Shown: positions 33,901 to 44,751, numbered from the stretch's first letter. The stretch is DNA of 64,000 bases from Microbacterium schleiferi (GCF_020781975.1 NZ_JAJGNI010000010.1:1-64000), one strand, 5' to 3'. Program-made: numbers and translations. Notes: generated by a model not told the origin, from the sequence alone.

Positions 33901-34442
33901 CTCAGCCCTGGCAGGCCGGTCCGCCGCAGCCCGTGTATCCACGCCGGGAGCAGGCGGCCCCCGCAGCACCGGGACAGGTTTATCCCAGACCCGCTCCCGC
34001 CCTGCAGTCTCCGGAGGCATCGCATCAGCCCCCGTGGTACAAGCCGTCGCAGTATGCGGCTCGCGGGACCGGTGTGCCCGTGACCCCCGTGCCGCTTCCA
34101 GCATGGCAGGGTCACATCGAGTCACCGCAGTACCCGTCGTCCTATCCTTACCCCGTCACCCCGCCGCAGGCCGCGCACGAGGTCGACCCGGGGTGGCAGA
34201 GCCAAGGTCAGCCCGACCTCTATGCGCCGGAAATGGTCACCGATCGAGTGCCCCCGGCTGGATGGGCCCCCGCCCCCGCGCCGGGCGAGTGGCCTGCCCC
34301 GGACCAGACCGCCGCGCGGCCGGCATCCGACGCTGTTCCGGTCGGCGTACCGCCGGGACGGATGCCGCTTCGCAACGAGGTCCCGCTCTCACCCAATGCT
34401 CCCGTGTCGCGCCCGGTGCGTGGCCGAGGTCGAGGGTGGTGA
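30954..34442 (+). CDS. Processive GT2 glycosyltransferase (cellulose/chitin-synthase-like) with long disordered tail
   Basis: A 1162-residue membrane protein. Two N-terminal helices (about 40-65 and 75-100) precede a GT2 domain: DGLTVLIPSYAEEPAVVRKT, a DADSLL metal site, EDTESSIDLADQG and VQRRRWANGG, which is the QxxRW motif of processive synthases such as cellulose, chitin or hyaluronan synthase. Four to six further helices follow to about residue 705. The last 400 residues are Pro/Ala/Glu-rich and likely disordered, with proline-tyrosine repeats. I start at ATG 30954, after GGAAGC. Its stop overlaps the GTG of a GH18 gene, so synthesis and hydrolysis of one extracellular polysaccharide may be coupled. 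Confidence 0.85.
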   Translation: MSTRTALPSTRRPQWGSEKRRTPLSTVHARPSAAKVVWARIAIGATIAAWVGYMIFTILPQLFANEGVFRTLEAILYAAVVTFLTFSALMYLVAREGALRRFRDHVRAPRGELDRHFAEGHQDGLTVLIPSYAEEPAVVRKTMWSAALQEYPSLRVVLLLDDSPFPTDPVVRERLDETRRIASDIEAALNEPGERFTAALLAYENEWLLGGTVAPDAVETLRDEYVAAVAWLRAVGDEWPHEDHVDTFFIDQVLGGLAEDLEATAQALQAAMDADAAPAGERLLELHRRLVRIFSVEATTFERKRYASLSNEPNKAMNLNAYIGLLGGRYHAHPTDEGTVLVKVGPADEADIVIPDTPYLLTLDADSLLLRDYCLRLVHFLEQPENERVAVTQTPYSSFRGAPTRIERLAGATTDIQHILHQGMSAHEATFWVGANAVIRRRALEDIVQVETVNGYEVRRYVQDRTVIEDTESSIDLADQGWSLVNYPERLSYSATPPDFGSLVVQRRRWANGGLLIMPKFLKYAQRRRKSHRPITIAEWMLRTNYMASLAWASFGLIMLLTYPFDSRLLSPLVVFAALPYFVSQASDLRYSGYRTIDIFRIYGFNLILLPVNLAGVLKSIEQALTGKKIPFARTPKVRNRTATQLLYVVAPYAIVIFSVFTAWWNILHENWGTAAFAAFNATLAAWAIVENIGILASIADTWLGLTDWMWVDATPKKRSRATAGERTQTDWRAALYHGHPAAGETAPAYLPPPTIPARPAMLELGTLERPALAEPGQPAIALLAANDSPGADPVSATRPEVAGAEAAAEPEPETVPAAAPAHRDELLPEPELAPEPELVAVPESAPVLVAVRAESASEPVLVAEPEQVAQDDVFRPTYAIAPAYGMELVPDLWMPGPGGRVVSAEWDDFGDAADHPIDVAGGGWSPASTAERAVQVFPPAESAPSEAGLPAWNHASQPLRPVAPTAQPVAQQYIFAQAAPEPQPWQAGPPQPVYPRREQAAPAAPGQVYPRPAPALQSPEASHQPPWYKPSQYAARGTGVPVTPVPLPAWQGHIESPQYPSSYPYPVTPPQAAHEVDPGWQSQGQPDLYAPEMVTDRVPPAGWAPAPAPGEWPAPDQTAARPASDAVPVGVPPGRMPLRNEVPLSPNAPVSRPVRGRGRGW

Positions 34443-36019
34443 CCGGCGGGACGGCGAGCAGCGCTCACGAGCGGCGGGCGAACGGTCCGCACGCCGGAAA
34501 GCGTCTGTCGCCGTGGCGCGTCATGCTCGGCATCCTCATCGCCGCGGCTGCCGGCGTTGCCGTCTGGTTCGGGTTCCACACCGTCACCGATCGGGTCGTC
34601 ATCGACCCGAACCAGCCGTGGTTCGCGGCGTACGTCGATACGACCCTGACTCCCGCCTACGCGTTTGAGTCGCCGACGTCGGCCGCTGACGAGGACGTCG
34701 TCCTGGGCTTTGTCGTCGCTGCCGACGAGAGCGCGTGCGAGCCGTCGTGGGGTGGCGCCTATTCGCTGGATCAGGCTGCCCGAGACCTCGACCTCGACCG
34801 CCGCATCGCCCGTCTCAGGCAGCGGGGTGGTGACGTCGTCGTGAGCTTCGGCGGGCGAGACAACACCGAGCTTGCGGCAGCGTGTCCGGATGCCGAGTCG
34901 TTGGCAGCTGCTTACCAGGCCGTCATCGACCGCTACGACCTCACGATCATCGATCTCGACGTCGAAGGCGACGCGTTACAGGATGCCGAGGTCGGGGCGC
35001 GCAGGGCTGAGGCCCTGCGCATCCTGCAGAGCGAGCGGGATGCGGATGATCCGCTCACTGTCTGGTTGACGCTCCCGGTGACCCCCTCGGGGCTTGACGC
35101 CGCCGGTGAGGCAGCGGCGGCGCAGGTGATCGACGCTGGTGTGCAGCTGGGCGGGATCAACGCCATGACAATGGACTACGGGGTCGACCTCGAGGGTCGA
35201 ACGATGGGCGACGCGGCGATCTCGGCGATCACGGGCGTTCGCAACCAACTCGTCGACATGCTCCGCGATACGGATGAGCCGCTCACCTCCGCGGCCGCGT
35301 GGGCGCGCATCGGCGCAACGCCCATGATCGGGCAGAACGACGTCGTCGATGAGGTCTTCACGATGGATGACGCAGCTCAGCTCAATCAGTTCGCCCTGGA
35401 TGCCGGTCTTGGTCGCCTGTCGATGTGGTCAGCGAACCGTGACCGAACCTGTGGCGACAACTACGCCGATGTACGGATCGTGTCCAACTACTGCAGTGGC
35501 GTCGATCAGGGCCAGGAGAGCTTCGCTGTGACACTCGGAGACGGCCTCACCGACACGGGAACCGTTGGAAGCCACACACCCGTACCGTTGCCGAGCGCCT
35601 CGGCAACGGACGATCCGGCCACCAGCCCCTATCCGATCTGGAACCCTGACACGCGCTACCTCGCTGGGTCGAAGATCGTGTGGCACGGCATGGTGTACGA
35701 GGCGAAGTGGTGGACCCGCGGTGACGTTCCCGATGACCCGATGGTCAGTGGCGCCGAGAGTCCCTGGGACCTCGTGGGTCCTGTCCTTCCGGGCGAGACC
35801 CCCTACGTCGTGCCGACGCTCCCGCCCGGGACGTACCCGGATTGGTCGGGCGATACCGTCTACCACGAGGGGGATCGGGTCCTGTACGACGGGGTGCCGT
35901 TCGAGGCGAAGTGGTGGACGCAGGGAGACAGCCCGGCTGCGGCATCCGACGATCCGGATGCTTCGCCCTGGATTGCGCTGACCGCTGCGCAGATCGAGCA
36001 GATCGCCGGCACCGGCTAA
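34439..36019 (+). CDS. Membrane-anchored GH18 chitinase-like protein with two CBM5/12-like modules
   Basis: A 526-residue protein with a GTG start overlapping the previous stop. Residues about 25-47 form one membrane anchor (WRVMLGILIAAAAGVAVWFG). The catalytic region is a divergent GH18 barrel: VVVSFGGRDN, then YDLTIIDLDVEGDALQ holding the DxDxE catalytic motif, and INAMTMDYG. Two near-identical carbohydrate modules follow (about 397-450 and 465-515), each with the pattern YPxW, DTxYxxGxxV, EAKWWTxGD, SPW. Chitin or a related beta-linked sugar is the likely substrate. Its place after a processive synthase suggests trimming or release of that polymer. Confidence 0.85.
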   Translation: MTGGTASSAHERRANGPHAGKRLSPWRVMLGILIAAAAGVAVWFGFHTVTDRVVIDPNQPWFAAYVDTTLTPAYAFESPTSAADEDVVLGFVVAADESACEPSWGGAYSLDQAARDLDLDRRIARLRQRGGDVVVSFGGRDNTELAAACPDAESLAAAYQAVIDRYDLTIIDLDVEGDALQDAEVGARRAEALRILQSERDADDPLTVWLTLPVTPSGLDAAGEAAAAQVIDAGVQLGGINAMTMDYGVDLEGRTMGDAAISAITGVRNQLVDMLRDTDEPLTSAAAWARIGATPMIGQNDVVDEVFTMDDAAQLNQFALDAGLGRLSMWSANRDRTCGDNYADVRIVSNYCSGVDQGQESFAVTLGDGLTDTGTVGSHTPVPLPSASATDDPATSPYPIWNPDTRYLAGSKIVWHGMVYEAKWWTRGDVPDDPMVSGAESPWDLVGPVLPGETPYVVPTLPPGTYPDWSGDTVYHEGDRVLYDGVPFEAKWWTQGDSPAAASDDPDASPWIALTAAQIEQIAGTG

Positions 36020-36084
36020 GCCACACACCGGCTCGTTCGGAACCGTTCAGCGCCGGGTAGTAGGCTGACTTCTTGGTCGAACTA

Positions 36085-36098
36085 TCTCGACATCGAGA
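36085..36098. promoter_or_regulatory. Palindrome upstream of sucC, shared with icd
   Basis: TCTCGA-CA-TCGAGA is a perfect 6-2-6 inverted repeat 42 bases upstream of the sucC start. The same architecture, TCTTGA-TA-TCGAGA, occurs before icd at 52977-52990. Two TCA-cycle genes carrying the same operator suggests a common regulator, which I cannot name. Confidence 0.6.
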
Positions 36099-36139
36099 CA
36101 CTCCCTCACCCACCCGACGCCGCAGCGGAGGACACCAGC

Positions 36140-37306
36140 GTGGATCTGTACGAGTACCAGGCACGAGACCTATTCGAGAAGTACGGGGTGCCGGTGCTCC
36201 CCGGCATCATCGCCGACACTCCTGAGGAGGCGAAGGCGGCTGCCGAGAAGATCGGCGGTGTCGTGGTCGTCAAAGCTCAGGTCAAGACCGGAGGTCGCGG
36301 CAAGGCCGGCGGCGTGAAGGTCGCGAAGAACGCGGACGAAGCCTACGAGGCAGCGAAAGCGATCCTGGGGCTGGACATCAAGGGTCATGTCGTCCACCGG
36401 GTCATGGTCGCAGCCGGTGCTTCGATCGAGGAGGAGTTCTACTTCTCCGTGCTGCTGGACCGCTCGAACCGCTCCTACCTGTCGCTGTGCTCCGTCGAAG
36501 GTGGCATGGAGATTGAGCAGCTCGCGGTGGAGAAGCCCGAGGCCCTGGCCCGCGTCGAGGTGAACCCGCTGACCGGTATCGACAAGGACAAGGCTGTCGA
36601 GATCGCTACCGCTGCGGGCTTCCCCGCGGAGCTCGTGGACAAGGTCGCGGATGCCTTCGTGAAGCTCTACGACGTCTACACCGGCGAGGGTGCGACCCTC
36701 GTCGAGGTCAACCCGCTCATCCTCGACGGCGACGGCAACATCATCGCCCTCGATGGCAAGGTCACCCTCGATGACAACGCGAGCGAGGTGCGCCACCCCG
36801 AGCACGAAGAGCTCGAGGACAAGGGCGCTGCCGACCCGCTGGAGGCCAAGGCCAAGGAGTCGGGTCTGAACTACGTCAAGCTCGACGGCGAAGTCGGCAT
36901 CATCGGTAACGGCGCGGGCCTGGTCATGTCGACCCTCGACGTCGTCGCCTATGCCGGTGAGAAGCACGGCGGCGTGAAGCCCGCCAACTTCCTCGACATC
37001 GGCGGTGGGGCATCCGCGACGATCATGGCCGCAGGGCTGGACGTCATCCTCGGCGACCCGCAGGTCAAGAGCGTGTTCGTCAACGTCTTCGGCGGAATCA
37101 CCTCGTGCGTCGCGGTTGCCGACGGCATCGTCAAGGCACTCGAGATCCTCGGGGACGCCGCCACCAAGCCGCTCGTCGTACGCCTCGACGGCAACCAGGT
37201 GGAAGAGGGTCGCGAGATCCTCGCCGCCGCGAACCACCCGCTGGTCACCCTCGCCGCCGGTATGGACGAGGGCGCTGACAAGGCAGCCGAGCTGGCAGCC
37301 GCCTGA
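36140..37306 (+). CDS. sucC: Succinyl-CoA synthetase beta subunit
   Basis: A 388-residue ADP-forming enzyme subunit of the TCA cycle, GTG start. The ATP-grasp part begins [20 protein letters not shown] with [20 protein letters not shown]; the ligase domain has [14 protein letters not shown] and [20 protein letters not shown], which contacts the alpha-subunit phosphohistidine. Length and order are normal. sucD follows after 27 bases on the same transcript. A palindromic operator and the promoter lie at 36020-36139. Confidence 0.97.
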   Translation: MDLYEYQARDLFEKYGVPVLPGIIADTPEEAKAAAEKIGGVVVVKAQVKTGGRGKAGGVKVAKNADEAYEAAKAILGLDIKGHVVHRVMVAAGASIEEEFYFSVLLDRSNRSYLSLCSVEGGMEIEQLAVEKPEALARVEVNPLTGIDKDKAVEIATAAGFPAELVDKVADAFVKLYDVYTGEGATLVEVNPLILDGDGNIIALDGKVTLDDNASEVRHPEHEELEDKGAADPLEAKAKESGLNYVKLDGEVGIIGNGAGLVMSTLDVVAYAGEKHGGVKPANFLDIGGGASATIMAAGLDVILGDPQVKSVFVNVFGGITSCVAVADGIVKALEILGDAATKPLVVRLDGNQVEEGREILAAANHPLVTLAAGMDEGADKAAELAAA

Positions 37307-38236
<930 letters not shown>

Positions 38237-38253
38237 CCGGCGAACCATTTCCG

Positions 38254-38332
38254 CGAACCCACATCTTCCGCGGCGAACCCACGTGTTCGCGCCACCGCAA
38301 GATGTGGGTTCGGGGGTGAGGATGTGGGTTCG
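38254..38332. repeat. Palindromic repeat cluster after sucD
   Basis: CGAACCCACATCTT (38254-38267) and AAGATGTGGGTTCG (38299-38312) are perfect 14-base inverted arms. A further direct copy GAACCCACGTG (about 38275-38285) and an inverted GATGTGGGTTCG (38321-38332) lie in and beside it, giving four copies of one 11-12 base element. It starts 17 bases after sucD, so it may act as a terminator as well as a REP-type repeat. Confidence 0.65.
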
Positions 38333-38388
38333 GCACAAGACCGCGGACGGCTGTGCCCATGGTCGCGGGCTGGCGGTAGCCTGAAGCC

Positions 38389-38823
38389 ATGCCACTGACC
38401 GGAGAGTACAAGCCGTCCACGTCGGAGTGGGCACGCACCCAGGCCGAGACCTATGAAGCCACGGGGGGTGCCGAAGCCAACGAGCTGCGAGGCGTGCCCG
38501 TCATCGTCCTGACGACACTCGGCGCGAAGTCCGGAGGACTGCGCAAGACCGCCCTCATGCGCGTCGAACACGACGGCAGCTACGCCGTGATCGCCTCGAA
38601 GGGTGGCGCACCTGACGAGCCCAAGTGGGCAGGCAATATGCGTAAGCACGCCACCGTCGAATTGCAGGATGGCGCGACCAAGCGTGACTACATCGCCCGC
38701 GAGGTCGAGGGTGACGAGCGTGAGCAGTGGTGGGCGCGCGCCGTCGAGGTGTGGCCCGACTACGCCGAGTATCAGAAGAAGACCGACCGGCTCATCGCGG
38801 TGTTCGTGCTCGATCCCGCCTAA
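38389..38823 (+). CDS. F420-type nitroreductase-family (DUF385) protein
   Basis: A 144-residue protein. Family text: [40 protein letters not shown], and [20 protein letters not shown]. It belongs to the deazaflavin (F420)-dependent nitroreductase group, related to but distinct from the copy at 19873. It looks monocistronic with its own start after a short gap; the substrate is unknown. Confidence 0.87.
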   Translation: MPLTGEYKPSTSEWARTQAETYEATGGAEANELRGVPVIVLTTLGAKSGGLRKTALMRVEHDGSYAVIASKGGAPDEPKWAGNMRKHATVELQDGATKRDYIAREVEGDEREQWWARAVEVWPDYAEYQKKTDRLIAVFVLDPA

Positions 38824-38944
38824 GCCCGGGGCGCAGGCTGGGAGTCTGCTCGCAGTTCACGGGTTGTCCCGGCCCGCCGTCAGGTTCCGGACGCACTGAG
38901 GCGCCACAATACACACAGCGCCGCCCGTGCGCCCCGGAGCCACC

Positions 38945-39514
38945 ATGAACGAGACCGCACGAGCCGCCGCAGCCGCTTCCGCGTCGCATCGACCCGCCCC
39001 CTGGTGGGTATGGGCGCTGGCAGCTGTCGGTGCCGCCGGACTCGTGGCGTTTCTCGCGCTGGTCGGGGTCGTCGTGGTCCCGCCCGCCCTCGCGAATCTG
39101 CGGACTGAAGTTGCGAGCGCTCAGACCCCGATGGTCGTCGGATCAGAGGCGGCATCCGTGACAGTCGTGGTCCCAGACGGGTGGCTCATCACCCGGCAGG
39201 ATGACGCGCATGCCACGATCGCGACTCCCGATCGCGGGATGATCGTCGCCGTCGAGCTGAGCGCTGACGAGCCCGCGGCAGCCGCTTCGGTAGCCGGTGT
39301 CGCGTCGCCGTTGGTTGAGACGCTCGCTTCGGGCCTGACCGTTGCGCACGGCATTCCGGTGGCTCCGGCAGATCAGGATCCTGCCACGGTTCCGGCTCTT
39401 GTTGCCGCCGTCGGACCTGTCGCGCAGGGGTCGATCGTGTTCGCCGTGTCCAGCGACGACCTCGACCGGTATAGACCAGCCCTGGCGAGCCTCCTCGAGG
39501 GAGTCAAACCTTGA
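38945..39514 (+). CDS. Membrane-anchored protein of unknown function
   Basis: A 189-residue protein starting MNETARAAAAASASHRPAPW after GGAG. One helix (WVWALAAVGAAGLVAFLALV, residues about 22-45) anchors an extracytoplasmic domain of about 130 residues with a beta-rich, valine-heavy pattern (VTVVVPDGWLITRQDD). No family is recognised. Its stop overlaps the TTG start of the polysaccharide deacetylase lipoprotein, so the two are probably produced together. Confidence 0.65.
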   Translation: MNETARAAAAASASHRPAPWWVWALAAVGAAGLVAFLALVGVVVVPPALANLRTEVASAQTPMVVGSEAASVTVVVPDGWLITRQDDAHATIATPDRGMIVAVELSADEPAAAASVAGVASPLVETLASGLTVAHGIPVAPADQDPATVPALVAAVGPVAQGSIVFAVSSDDLDRYRPALASLLEGVKP

Positions 39515-41100
39515 GGGGCGGGCGGCGCCGGGTCATCCGCCCGGCCGCAGCGGCGGCCCTGATCGCGTGCGCGACAGTTGTGGTGGCGGGTTGCGCACCG
39601 GCAATCGATCCGAGCTGGACCCCGCCAGCGTGGCCGGCGACCACGCTGCAGGTCGTCGATGCGGAACCTCAGCCGCTCGACGCTCAGGCCGGCCAGCCGC
39701 TGGCCGCCACCGTGTCTCCCGAGCGCATCCGCCAGGACGGCGTCGGTATCCAGGCGCGCTACGCCTTGCTGCCGGGCGTCGAAGCGTTCAACGACGCCGT
39801 GCGTGGCTACGTCCGCACCGCGATCGGCGCGCGTCAGGACGCGACCGGCGCCACCTACGGTCCGCAAGCCGGCTCCGCCGGTGCCGGCCTTGCCGACCGG
39901 TCCTGTGTTCCGGGATCCACCGAGATCCCAGCCGCCGACCTGCTCGCCGACCCCGCCCTGGCCGGGCCTGTCGTCAGTGGCGGCTCTGCGACAGTCGTGT
40001 GCGATGTGGTGTGGGCATCGGCGAGCATGTTCGGACAGCGCCTTCGGACCGTCCTCTCGGCCTCGGATGGACAGATCAGCGATAGCGTCGACACGTTCTT
40101 CGCAGACACGGCAACCGGTGAAGTGGCGACAGCGGCGCAGGTGTGGACGCCTGATGCAGCAACGACGCTGGCCGCTGACGTATTCGAAGGTCTCCGCCGC
40201 GCCGCCGGCTCCCTGTCGCTCGCGCCGCTCGCAGACCCCGCTGCCCTCGAACGGCTGGCAGCCTCCTTCGCGACCACGATGCCCGCGGCAGCCGGTGGAA
40301 TGCAGTTCACGATCCCTGCCGGGTTCACCACCGATGCGCTCGCGGCTCTCGGCATCCCACCGACTGACGCGGCTCGCACGGTTCTCGTGCCCGCAGCTGT
40401 CGCCGAACCCCTCCTCACTGACTTCGGAAGGCGTCTTCTCGCCTCGGTCGGTCAGCCGTATTCCGGACCCAGCATCCAGAACCCAGGCGATGTGCCGGTC
40501 GACTGTTCGCTGACGCCGTGCGTTGCGCTCACCTACGACGATGGTCCCAGCGACCTCACCCCGAGCATGTTGGACGCGCTGGCGGCGCGTCGCGCCAGCG
40601 CCACGTTCTTCGCGATGGGGTCGAAGGCGCGAGCCTACGCCTCGACCCTGCAGCGGATGGTGGCTGAGGGACACCTCATCGGAAACCACAGCTGGAATCA
40701 TCCGTCTCTTCCGAATCTCACCGACGCGCAGATCGCTGCACAGCTCGGCGACACGTCGGCTGCCCTGCAATCGGCATCCGGTCAGCCGATCACGATGTTC
40801 CGGCCGCCGTACGGCGAATACAACGCGCGGGTGCTTTCGATCGCGCGGATGCCGGCGATCCTCTGGGACGTCGACACGGAGGACTGGAAGGGAATCGACG
40901 ACGACGTGCTGATTCAGCGTGCAGTGAATCAGCCTCGACCCGGGTCGATCGTGCTGCAGCACGACATCCACGGCAACACCGCGCGCACTGTCGGAGCCGT
41001 CTGCGACGGACTCCTCGATCGAGGTTTCACGATGGCCACCATCACCCAACTGTTCCGCGGCTCGGTCCCGAACTCGGGAGCGTGGCGCAGCGCCCGGTGA
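39511..41100 (+). CDS. Polysaccharide deacetylase (CE4/NodB) lipoprotein
   Basis: A 529-residue protein with a TTG start in a four-base overlap. The signal peptide has a lipobox (TVVVAGC). Residues 30-330 are an uncharacterised extracytoplasmic region resembling RsiV-like or DUF3298-type domains. From about 335 a NodB domain follows: ALTYDDGPSD (the D-D pair), GNHSWNHPSL (the H-x3-H zinc ligands), RPPYGEYN, WDVDTEDW and SIVLQHDIHG. Such enzymes remove acetyl groups from peptidoglycan or chitin-like polymers on the cell surface. It lies 3 kb from the GT2/GH18 pair but in a separate transcript. Confidence 0.88.
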   Translation: MRGGRRRVIRPAAAAALIACATVVVAGCAPAIDPSWTPPAWPATTLQVVDAEPQPLDAQAGQPLAATVSPERIRQDGVGIQARYALLPGVEAFNDAVRGYVRTAIGARQDATGATYGPQAGSAGAGLADRSCVPGSTEIPAADLLADPALAGPVVSGGSATVVCDVVWASASMFGQRLRTVLSASDGQISDSVDTFFADTATGEVATAAQVWTPDAATTLAADVFEGLRRAAGSLSLAPLADPAALERLAASFATTMPAAAGGMQFTIPAGFTTDALAALGIPPTDAARTVLVPAAVAEPLLTDFGRRLLASVGQPYSGPSIQNPGDVPVDCSLTPCVALTYDDGPSDLTPSMLDALAARRASATFFAMGSKARAYASTLQRMVAEGHLIGNHSWNHPSLPNLTDAQIAAQLGDTSAALQSASGQPITMFRPPYGEYNARVLSIARMPAILWDVDTEDWKGIDDDVLIQRAVNQPRPGSIVLQHDIHGNTARTVGAVCDGLLDRGFTMATITQLFRGSVPNSGAWRSAR

Positions 41101-41143
41101 GTCGACCGGTGAGTGGCCCGGGGATGGGTAAGGTCGAAGCCGC

Positions 41144-42400
41144 ATGAACCGGGTCATCGTCTTCCTCCTCGCCGCCTTCGACGCGCTCGTCACCGTCGCC
41201 GCAGGACTCGTCGTCGTACTCGCGCCGGCGACGCTGCTGTGGGTCGTCGAGTTCGGGGGCCTTGCCCCGTGGAGCGCACTCTGGCCCACCGCCGCGAGCG
41301 TCTGGCAACTCGGGCACGTCGTCCCGCTGGAGATCACGCTCCCCGCCGACTACCTGGCAACTGCCGGCATCGATCCCGATGCGGCATCCTTCGTGCTGTC
41401 GCTCGCTCCGCTGGCCTTCGCGGGATTCACCGCCATCTCCGCAGCGCGCTCGGGTCGCCGCGCCTCGCGCTCGGGTGCGGCATTCACCGGTGCCCTCGCG
41501 GGAACCGCGGTCTTCGCAGCTGCGGCCGCCGGGATCGCCCTGACGGCCGGAAACGCCGTCGCGCACGCATCGCTTACCGAAGCGATCCTCTTTCCGGCCC
41601 TGGTCTTCGGCATCCCGGCGCTCCTCGGCGCTCTGGTCGGGGAGTGGCAGGATGCTGACCGCGGCGTCATCGCGGGGCTGCGGGAGCGCGTCGAGGACCT
41701 GCCCGAGGACTGGGCTCTCGTTCCGACGGTCATCGCCCGCGCGGGATCCATCGCGGCAGTCGGCCTGGTGGGCGTCGCGGCCCTCACCACCGCCGTTGCG
41801 ATCTTCGCTCGGGGCTCCGAGATCGTCGGTCTCTACGAGGCCGCCAATGTCGACGTTCTCGGTGCCGTAGTCCTTACGCTCGGCCAGCTTCTGTACCTTC
41901 CCACCCTGATCGCGTGGGCTCTAGCGTTCGTTGCCGGACCCGGTGTCTCCCTCGGGGTGGGTTCGACGGTCGCGGCATCCGGAACCACGACCGGCGTCCT
42001 GCCCGGACTGCCGCTGATGGGCGCACTCCCCGAATCCACGTCCCCCTGGCTACTTCTGCTCGCTCTTCTGCCCGTCGGCGTTGGATCCTTCGCCGGGTGG
42101 GTTGCCCGGTCCTTCTTCGCCGCGGATGCCGAGCGCGTTTCAGCCCGCATCGTCACCGCACTGGGGGTTGCGGTCGCCGCTGCAGGTTCAGCGGCGCTGC
42201 TGGCCGTTCTTGCCTCCGGCTCGCTCGGGCCGGGGGCGCTCGCGCAGCTAGGGCCGGAGCCCGGTCCTGTTGCGCTGGCCATCGGTATCGAGGTCGGGGT
42301 CGGCGCCGGCATCCTGCTGCTCTCACCGCGACGTCGAGCCCGTGACGACGGTGCCACCGAGGCCGTGCCCACGGCGCTGCTGGAGCCCTCGGTAGACTGA
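41144..42400 (+). CDS. DUF6350 multi-pass membrane protein
   Basis: A 418-residue protein with about ten hydrophobic segments and short polar loops. It matches the actinobacterial DUF6350 (PerM-related) proteins that are regularly encoded just upstream of purN, with features such as [20 protein letters not shown] and [20 protein letters not shown]. The role is poorly defined; cell-envelope or division links have been proposed for relatives. purN begins four bases after its stop. Confidence 0.88.
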   Translation: MNRVIVFLLAAFDALVTVAAGLVVVLAPATLLWVVEFGGLAPWSALWPTAASVWQLGHVVPLEITLPADYLATAGIDPDAASFVLSLAPLAFAGFTAISAARSGRRASRSGAAFTGALAGTAVFAAAAAGIALTAGNAVAHASLTEAILFPALVFGIPALLGALVGEWQDADRGVIAGLRERVEDLPEDWALVPTVIARAGSIAAVGLVGVAALTTAVAIFARGSEIVGLYEAANVDVLGAVVLTLGQLLYLPTLIAWALAFVAGPGVSLGVGSTVAASGTTTGVLPGLPLMGALPESTSPWLLLLALLPVGVGSFAGWVARSFFAADAERVSARIVTALGVAVAAAGSAALLAVLASGSLGPGALAQLGPEPGPVALAIGIEVGVGAGILLLSPRRRARDDGATEAVPTALLEPSVD

Positions 42401-42404
42401 GTCG

Positions 42405-42989
42405 GTGCTCACCGTCGCCGTTCTCATCTCTGGCGCCGGATCCAACCTTCGGGCGCTGCTCGAGGCGGCGAATGAGCCCGACTATCCGGCGCGCATCGTT
42501 GTCGTCGGCGCCGACCGCGAAGCAGACGGCCTCGCCCATGCCGAAGCATTCGGCATTCCCTGGTTCTTCGTTCCCTACGCCGAGTATCCGGATCGGGAGG
42601 CCTGGGGTGAGGCGCTTCGCGACCAACTCGCGGTCTGGCAGCCCGACCTGATCGTTCTCAGCGGGCTGATGCGGTTGCTCCCCGCATCGGTACTCGAACC
42701 TTGGGCGCCGCGTATCATCAACACCCACCCCGCGTACCTTCCGGAGTTCCCCGGCGCCCACGGCGTGCGGGACGCGATCGCCGCCGGTACCACCCAGACC
42801 GGCGCGAGTGTCATCGTCGTAGACGCGGGGGTCGATACCGGACCGATCCTCGCGCAGGAGCGCATCGCAGTGCTTCCCGGCGATGACGAAGAGAGCCTTC
42901 ATGAGAGGATCAAGCCGGTCGAACGCCGACTCCTCATCGACGTGGTGAGGCGCATCGCGACCGGCGACCTCGATCTCTCCTCTCCCTGA
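42405..42989 (+). CDS. purN: Phosphoribosylglycinamide formyltransferase
   Basis: A 194-residue enzyme of purine biosynthesis that formylates GAR using 10-formyl-THF. The N-terminal [18 protein letters not shown] binds the substrate, and the catalytic stretch is [20 protein letters not shown], with the later Asp in [12 protein letters not shown]. It starts with GTG. purH follows, so it forms an operon with the DUF6350 gene. Confidence 0.96.
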   Translation: MLTVAVLISGAGSNLRALLEAANEPDYPARIVVVGADREADGLAHAEAFGIPWFFVPYAEYPDREAWGEALRDQLAVWQPDLIVLSGLMRLLPASVLEPWAPRIINTHPAYLPEFPGAHGVRDAIAAGTTQTGASVIVVDAGVDTGPILAQERIAVLPGDDEESLHERIKPVERRLLIDVVRRIATGDLDLSSP

Positions 42990-43127
42990 CTATTGCCTGA
43001 CCAGCGCCGCGACGACGCAGCAACCGCGGCCGATGACCACCCGACAGATTCCGAACCACAGCTTCCGGCCCCGAGCCTCACAGCCCAGGGCCTCGACAGC
43101 TCAGAGCCCCGACAGCAAGGAGACCTG

Positions 43128-44735
43128 ATGGCAGGCCCCAGTCACGACCCGTCCCTGTACCGCGACCGCGACGTCGTGCCAGTCCGGCGCGCGCTGGTGT
43201 CGGTGAGCGACAAGACCGATCTCTTGAGCCTCGCCGAGGCTCTTGCTGAGGCCGGCGTCGAGATCGTCTCCACCGGGTCGACGGCCGCGACGATCCGGGA
43301 TGCCGGCTTTGCGGTGACCGACGTCGCCGCTGTCACCGGGTTCCCCGAGTCGCTGGACGGGAGGGTCAAGACCCTACATCCTGCCGTGCACGCCGGCCTC
43401 CTTGCCGACCTTCGCCTTGCACACCACGAGAACCAGCTCGCCGATCTCGGCATCCAGCCCTTCGAACTGGTCGTGGTGAACCTGTACCCGTTCGTTGAGA
43501 CCGTCGCCTCCGGCGCGCAGGGCGACGATGTCGTCGAACAGATCGACATCGGCGGTCCCGCCATGGTCCGGGCGTCTGCGAAGAACTACGCGAACGTCGC
43601 GATCGTGGTCTCGCCCGAGTCCTACGGGTCGGTGATCGAAGCCATCCGCGCGGGCGGCACATCCCTCGCTCAGCGCCGCGAGCTTGCCGCGCGCGCCTTC
43701 GCGCACACCGCAGAGTACGACCGGGCAGTTGCAACCTGGTTCGCCGACGAGACGCTGGGGGAGGATGTGGACCTGCCCGCGCACCTCACGATTCGAGCCG
43801 AGCGACTGTCGACCCTGCGTTATGGCGAGAACATGCACCAGCGCGCCGCGATCTACACGCGCACCGGCGGACACGGCATTGCGCAGGCTACCCAGTTGCA
43901 GGGCAAGGAGATGTCCTACAACAACTACGTCGATGCTGACGCCGCCCTGCGCGCGGCCTTCGACCTGGTCAAGCCCGCCGTAGCGATCATCAAGCACGCG
44001 AACCCGTGCGGTATTGCGGTGTCGGCGCCGAACGCGCTGGACCCGATTGCCAGCGCGCACCTGCGCGCCCACGCCTGCGACCCGGTCTCGGCGTTCGGAG
44101 GCGTGATCGCCGCCAACCGCAAGGTGACCCTGAAGATGGCCGAGAACCTGCGCGACATCTTCACCGAGGTGATCGTCGCCCCGGACTTTGAGCCTGAGGC
44201 GCTCGAGGTTTTCCGCCTCAAGAACAACCTGCGCGTGCTGAAGCTGCCCGACGACTGGAAGCAGGAGCCGATGGACGTGCGGCTCATCTCGGGGGGGCTC
44301 CTTCTGCAGGATGCCGACCGCTTCCCCGACGACATCGAGTCAGTCGCCACCGATTGGGAGCTCGTCTCCGGTGAGCGGCCTGAGGCCGACGCGATGACCA
44401 ACCTCATCTTCGCGTGGAAGACCTGCCGTGCCGTGAAGTCCAACGCGATTGTCCTCGCGAAGGACTCGGCGACTGTCGGTATCGGCATGGGCCAGGTGAA
44501 CCGCGTCGACTCGTGTCGCTTGGCCGTCGAGCGCGCCGGGGATCGCGTGCAGGGTGCCGTTGCGGCATCCGACGCATTCTTCCCGTTTGCCGACGGACCG
44601 CAGGTGCTCATCGATGCCGGCGTGTCGGCTATCGTGCAGCCGGGAGGGTCCGTTCGTGATGAGGAGGTCGTGAAGGCCGCGCGCGACGCGGGCGTCACGA
44701 TGTTCTTCACGCGCGAGCGCCACTTCTTCCACTAA
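43128..44735 (+). CDS. purH: Bifunctional AICAR transformylase/IMP cyclohydrolase
   Basis: A 535-residue enzyme catalysing the last two steps to IMP. The cyclohydrolase part has [54 protein letters not shown]; the transformylase part has [47 protein letters not shown] and [21 protein letters not shown] start at ATG 43128, preceded by AAGGAG at a good distance, rather than the open frame to 42993, whose extra 45 residues look unstructured. Confidence 0.96.
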   Translation: MAGPSHDPSLYRDRDVVPVRRALVSVSDKTDLLSLAEALAEAGVEIVSTGSTAATIRDAGFAVTDVAAVTGFPESLDGRVKTLHPAVHAGLLADLRLAHHENQLADLGIQPFELVVVNLYPFVETVASGAQGDDVVEQIDIGGPAMVRASAKNYANVAIVVSPESYGSVIEAIRAGGTSLAQRRELAARAFAHTAEYDRAVATWFADETLGEDVDLPAHLTIRAERLSTLRYGENMHQRAAIYTRTGGHGIAQATQLQGKEMSYNNYVDADAALRAAFDLVKPAVAIIKHANPCGIAVSAPNALDPIASAHLRAHACDPVSAFGGVIAANRKVTLKMAENLRDIFTEVIVAPDFEPEALEVFRLKNNLRVLKLPDDWKQEPMDVRLISGGLLLQDADRFPDDIESVATDWELVSGERPEADAMTNLIFAWKTCRAVKSNAIVLAKDSATVGIGMGQVNRVDSCRLAVERAGDRVQGAVAASDAFFPFADGPQVLIDAGVSAIVQPGGSVRDEEVVKAARDAGVTMFFTRERHFFH

Positions 44736-44751
44736 GTCGCGCCGCGCGAGC

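Noticed and set aside
39373..41337. A 654-codon minus-strand frame opposite the polysaccharide deacetylase
   Set aside because: Shadow of a clear CE4 lipoprotein gene; no domain, no promoter or ribosome binding site.
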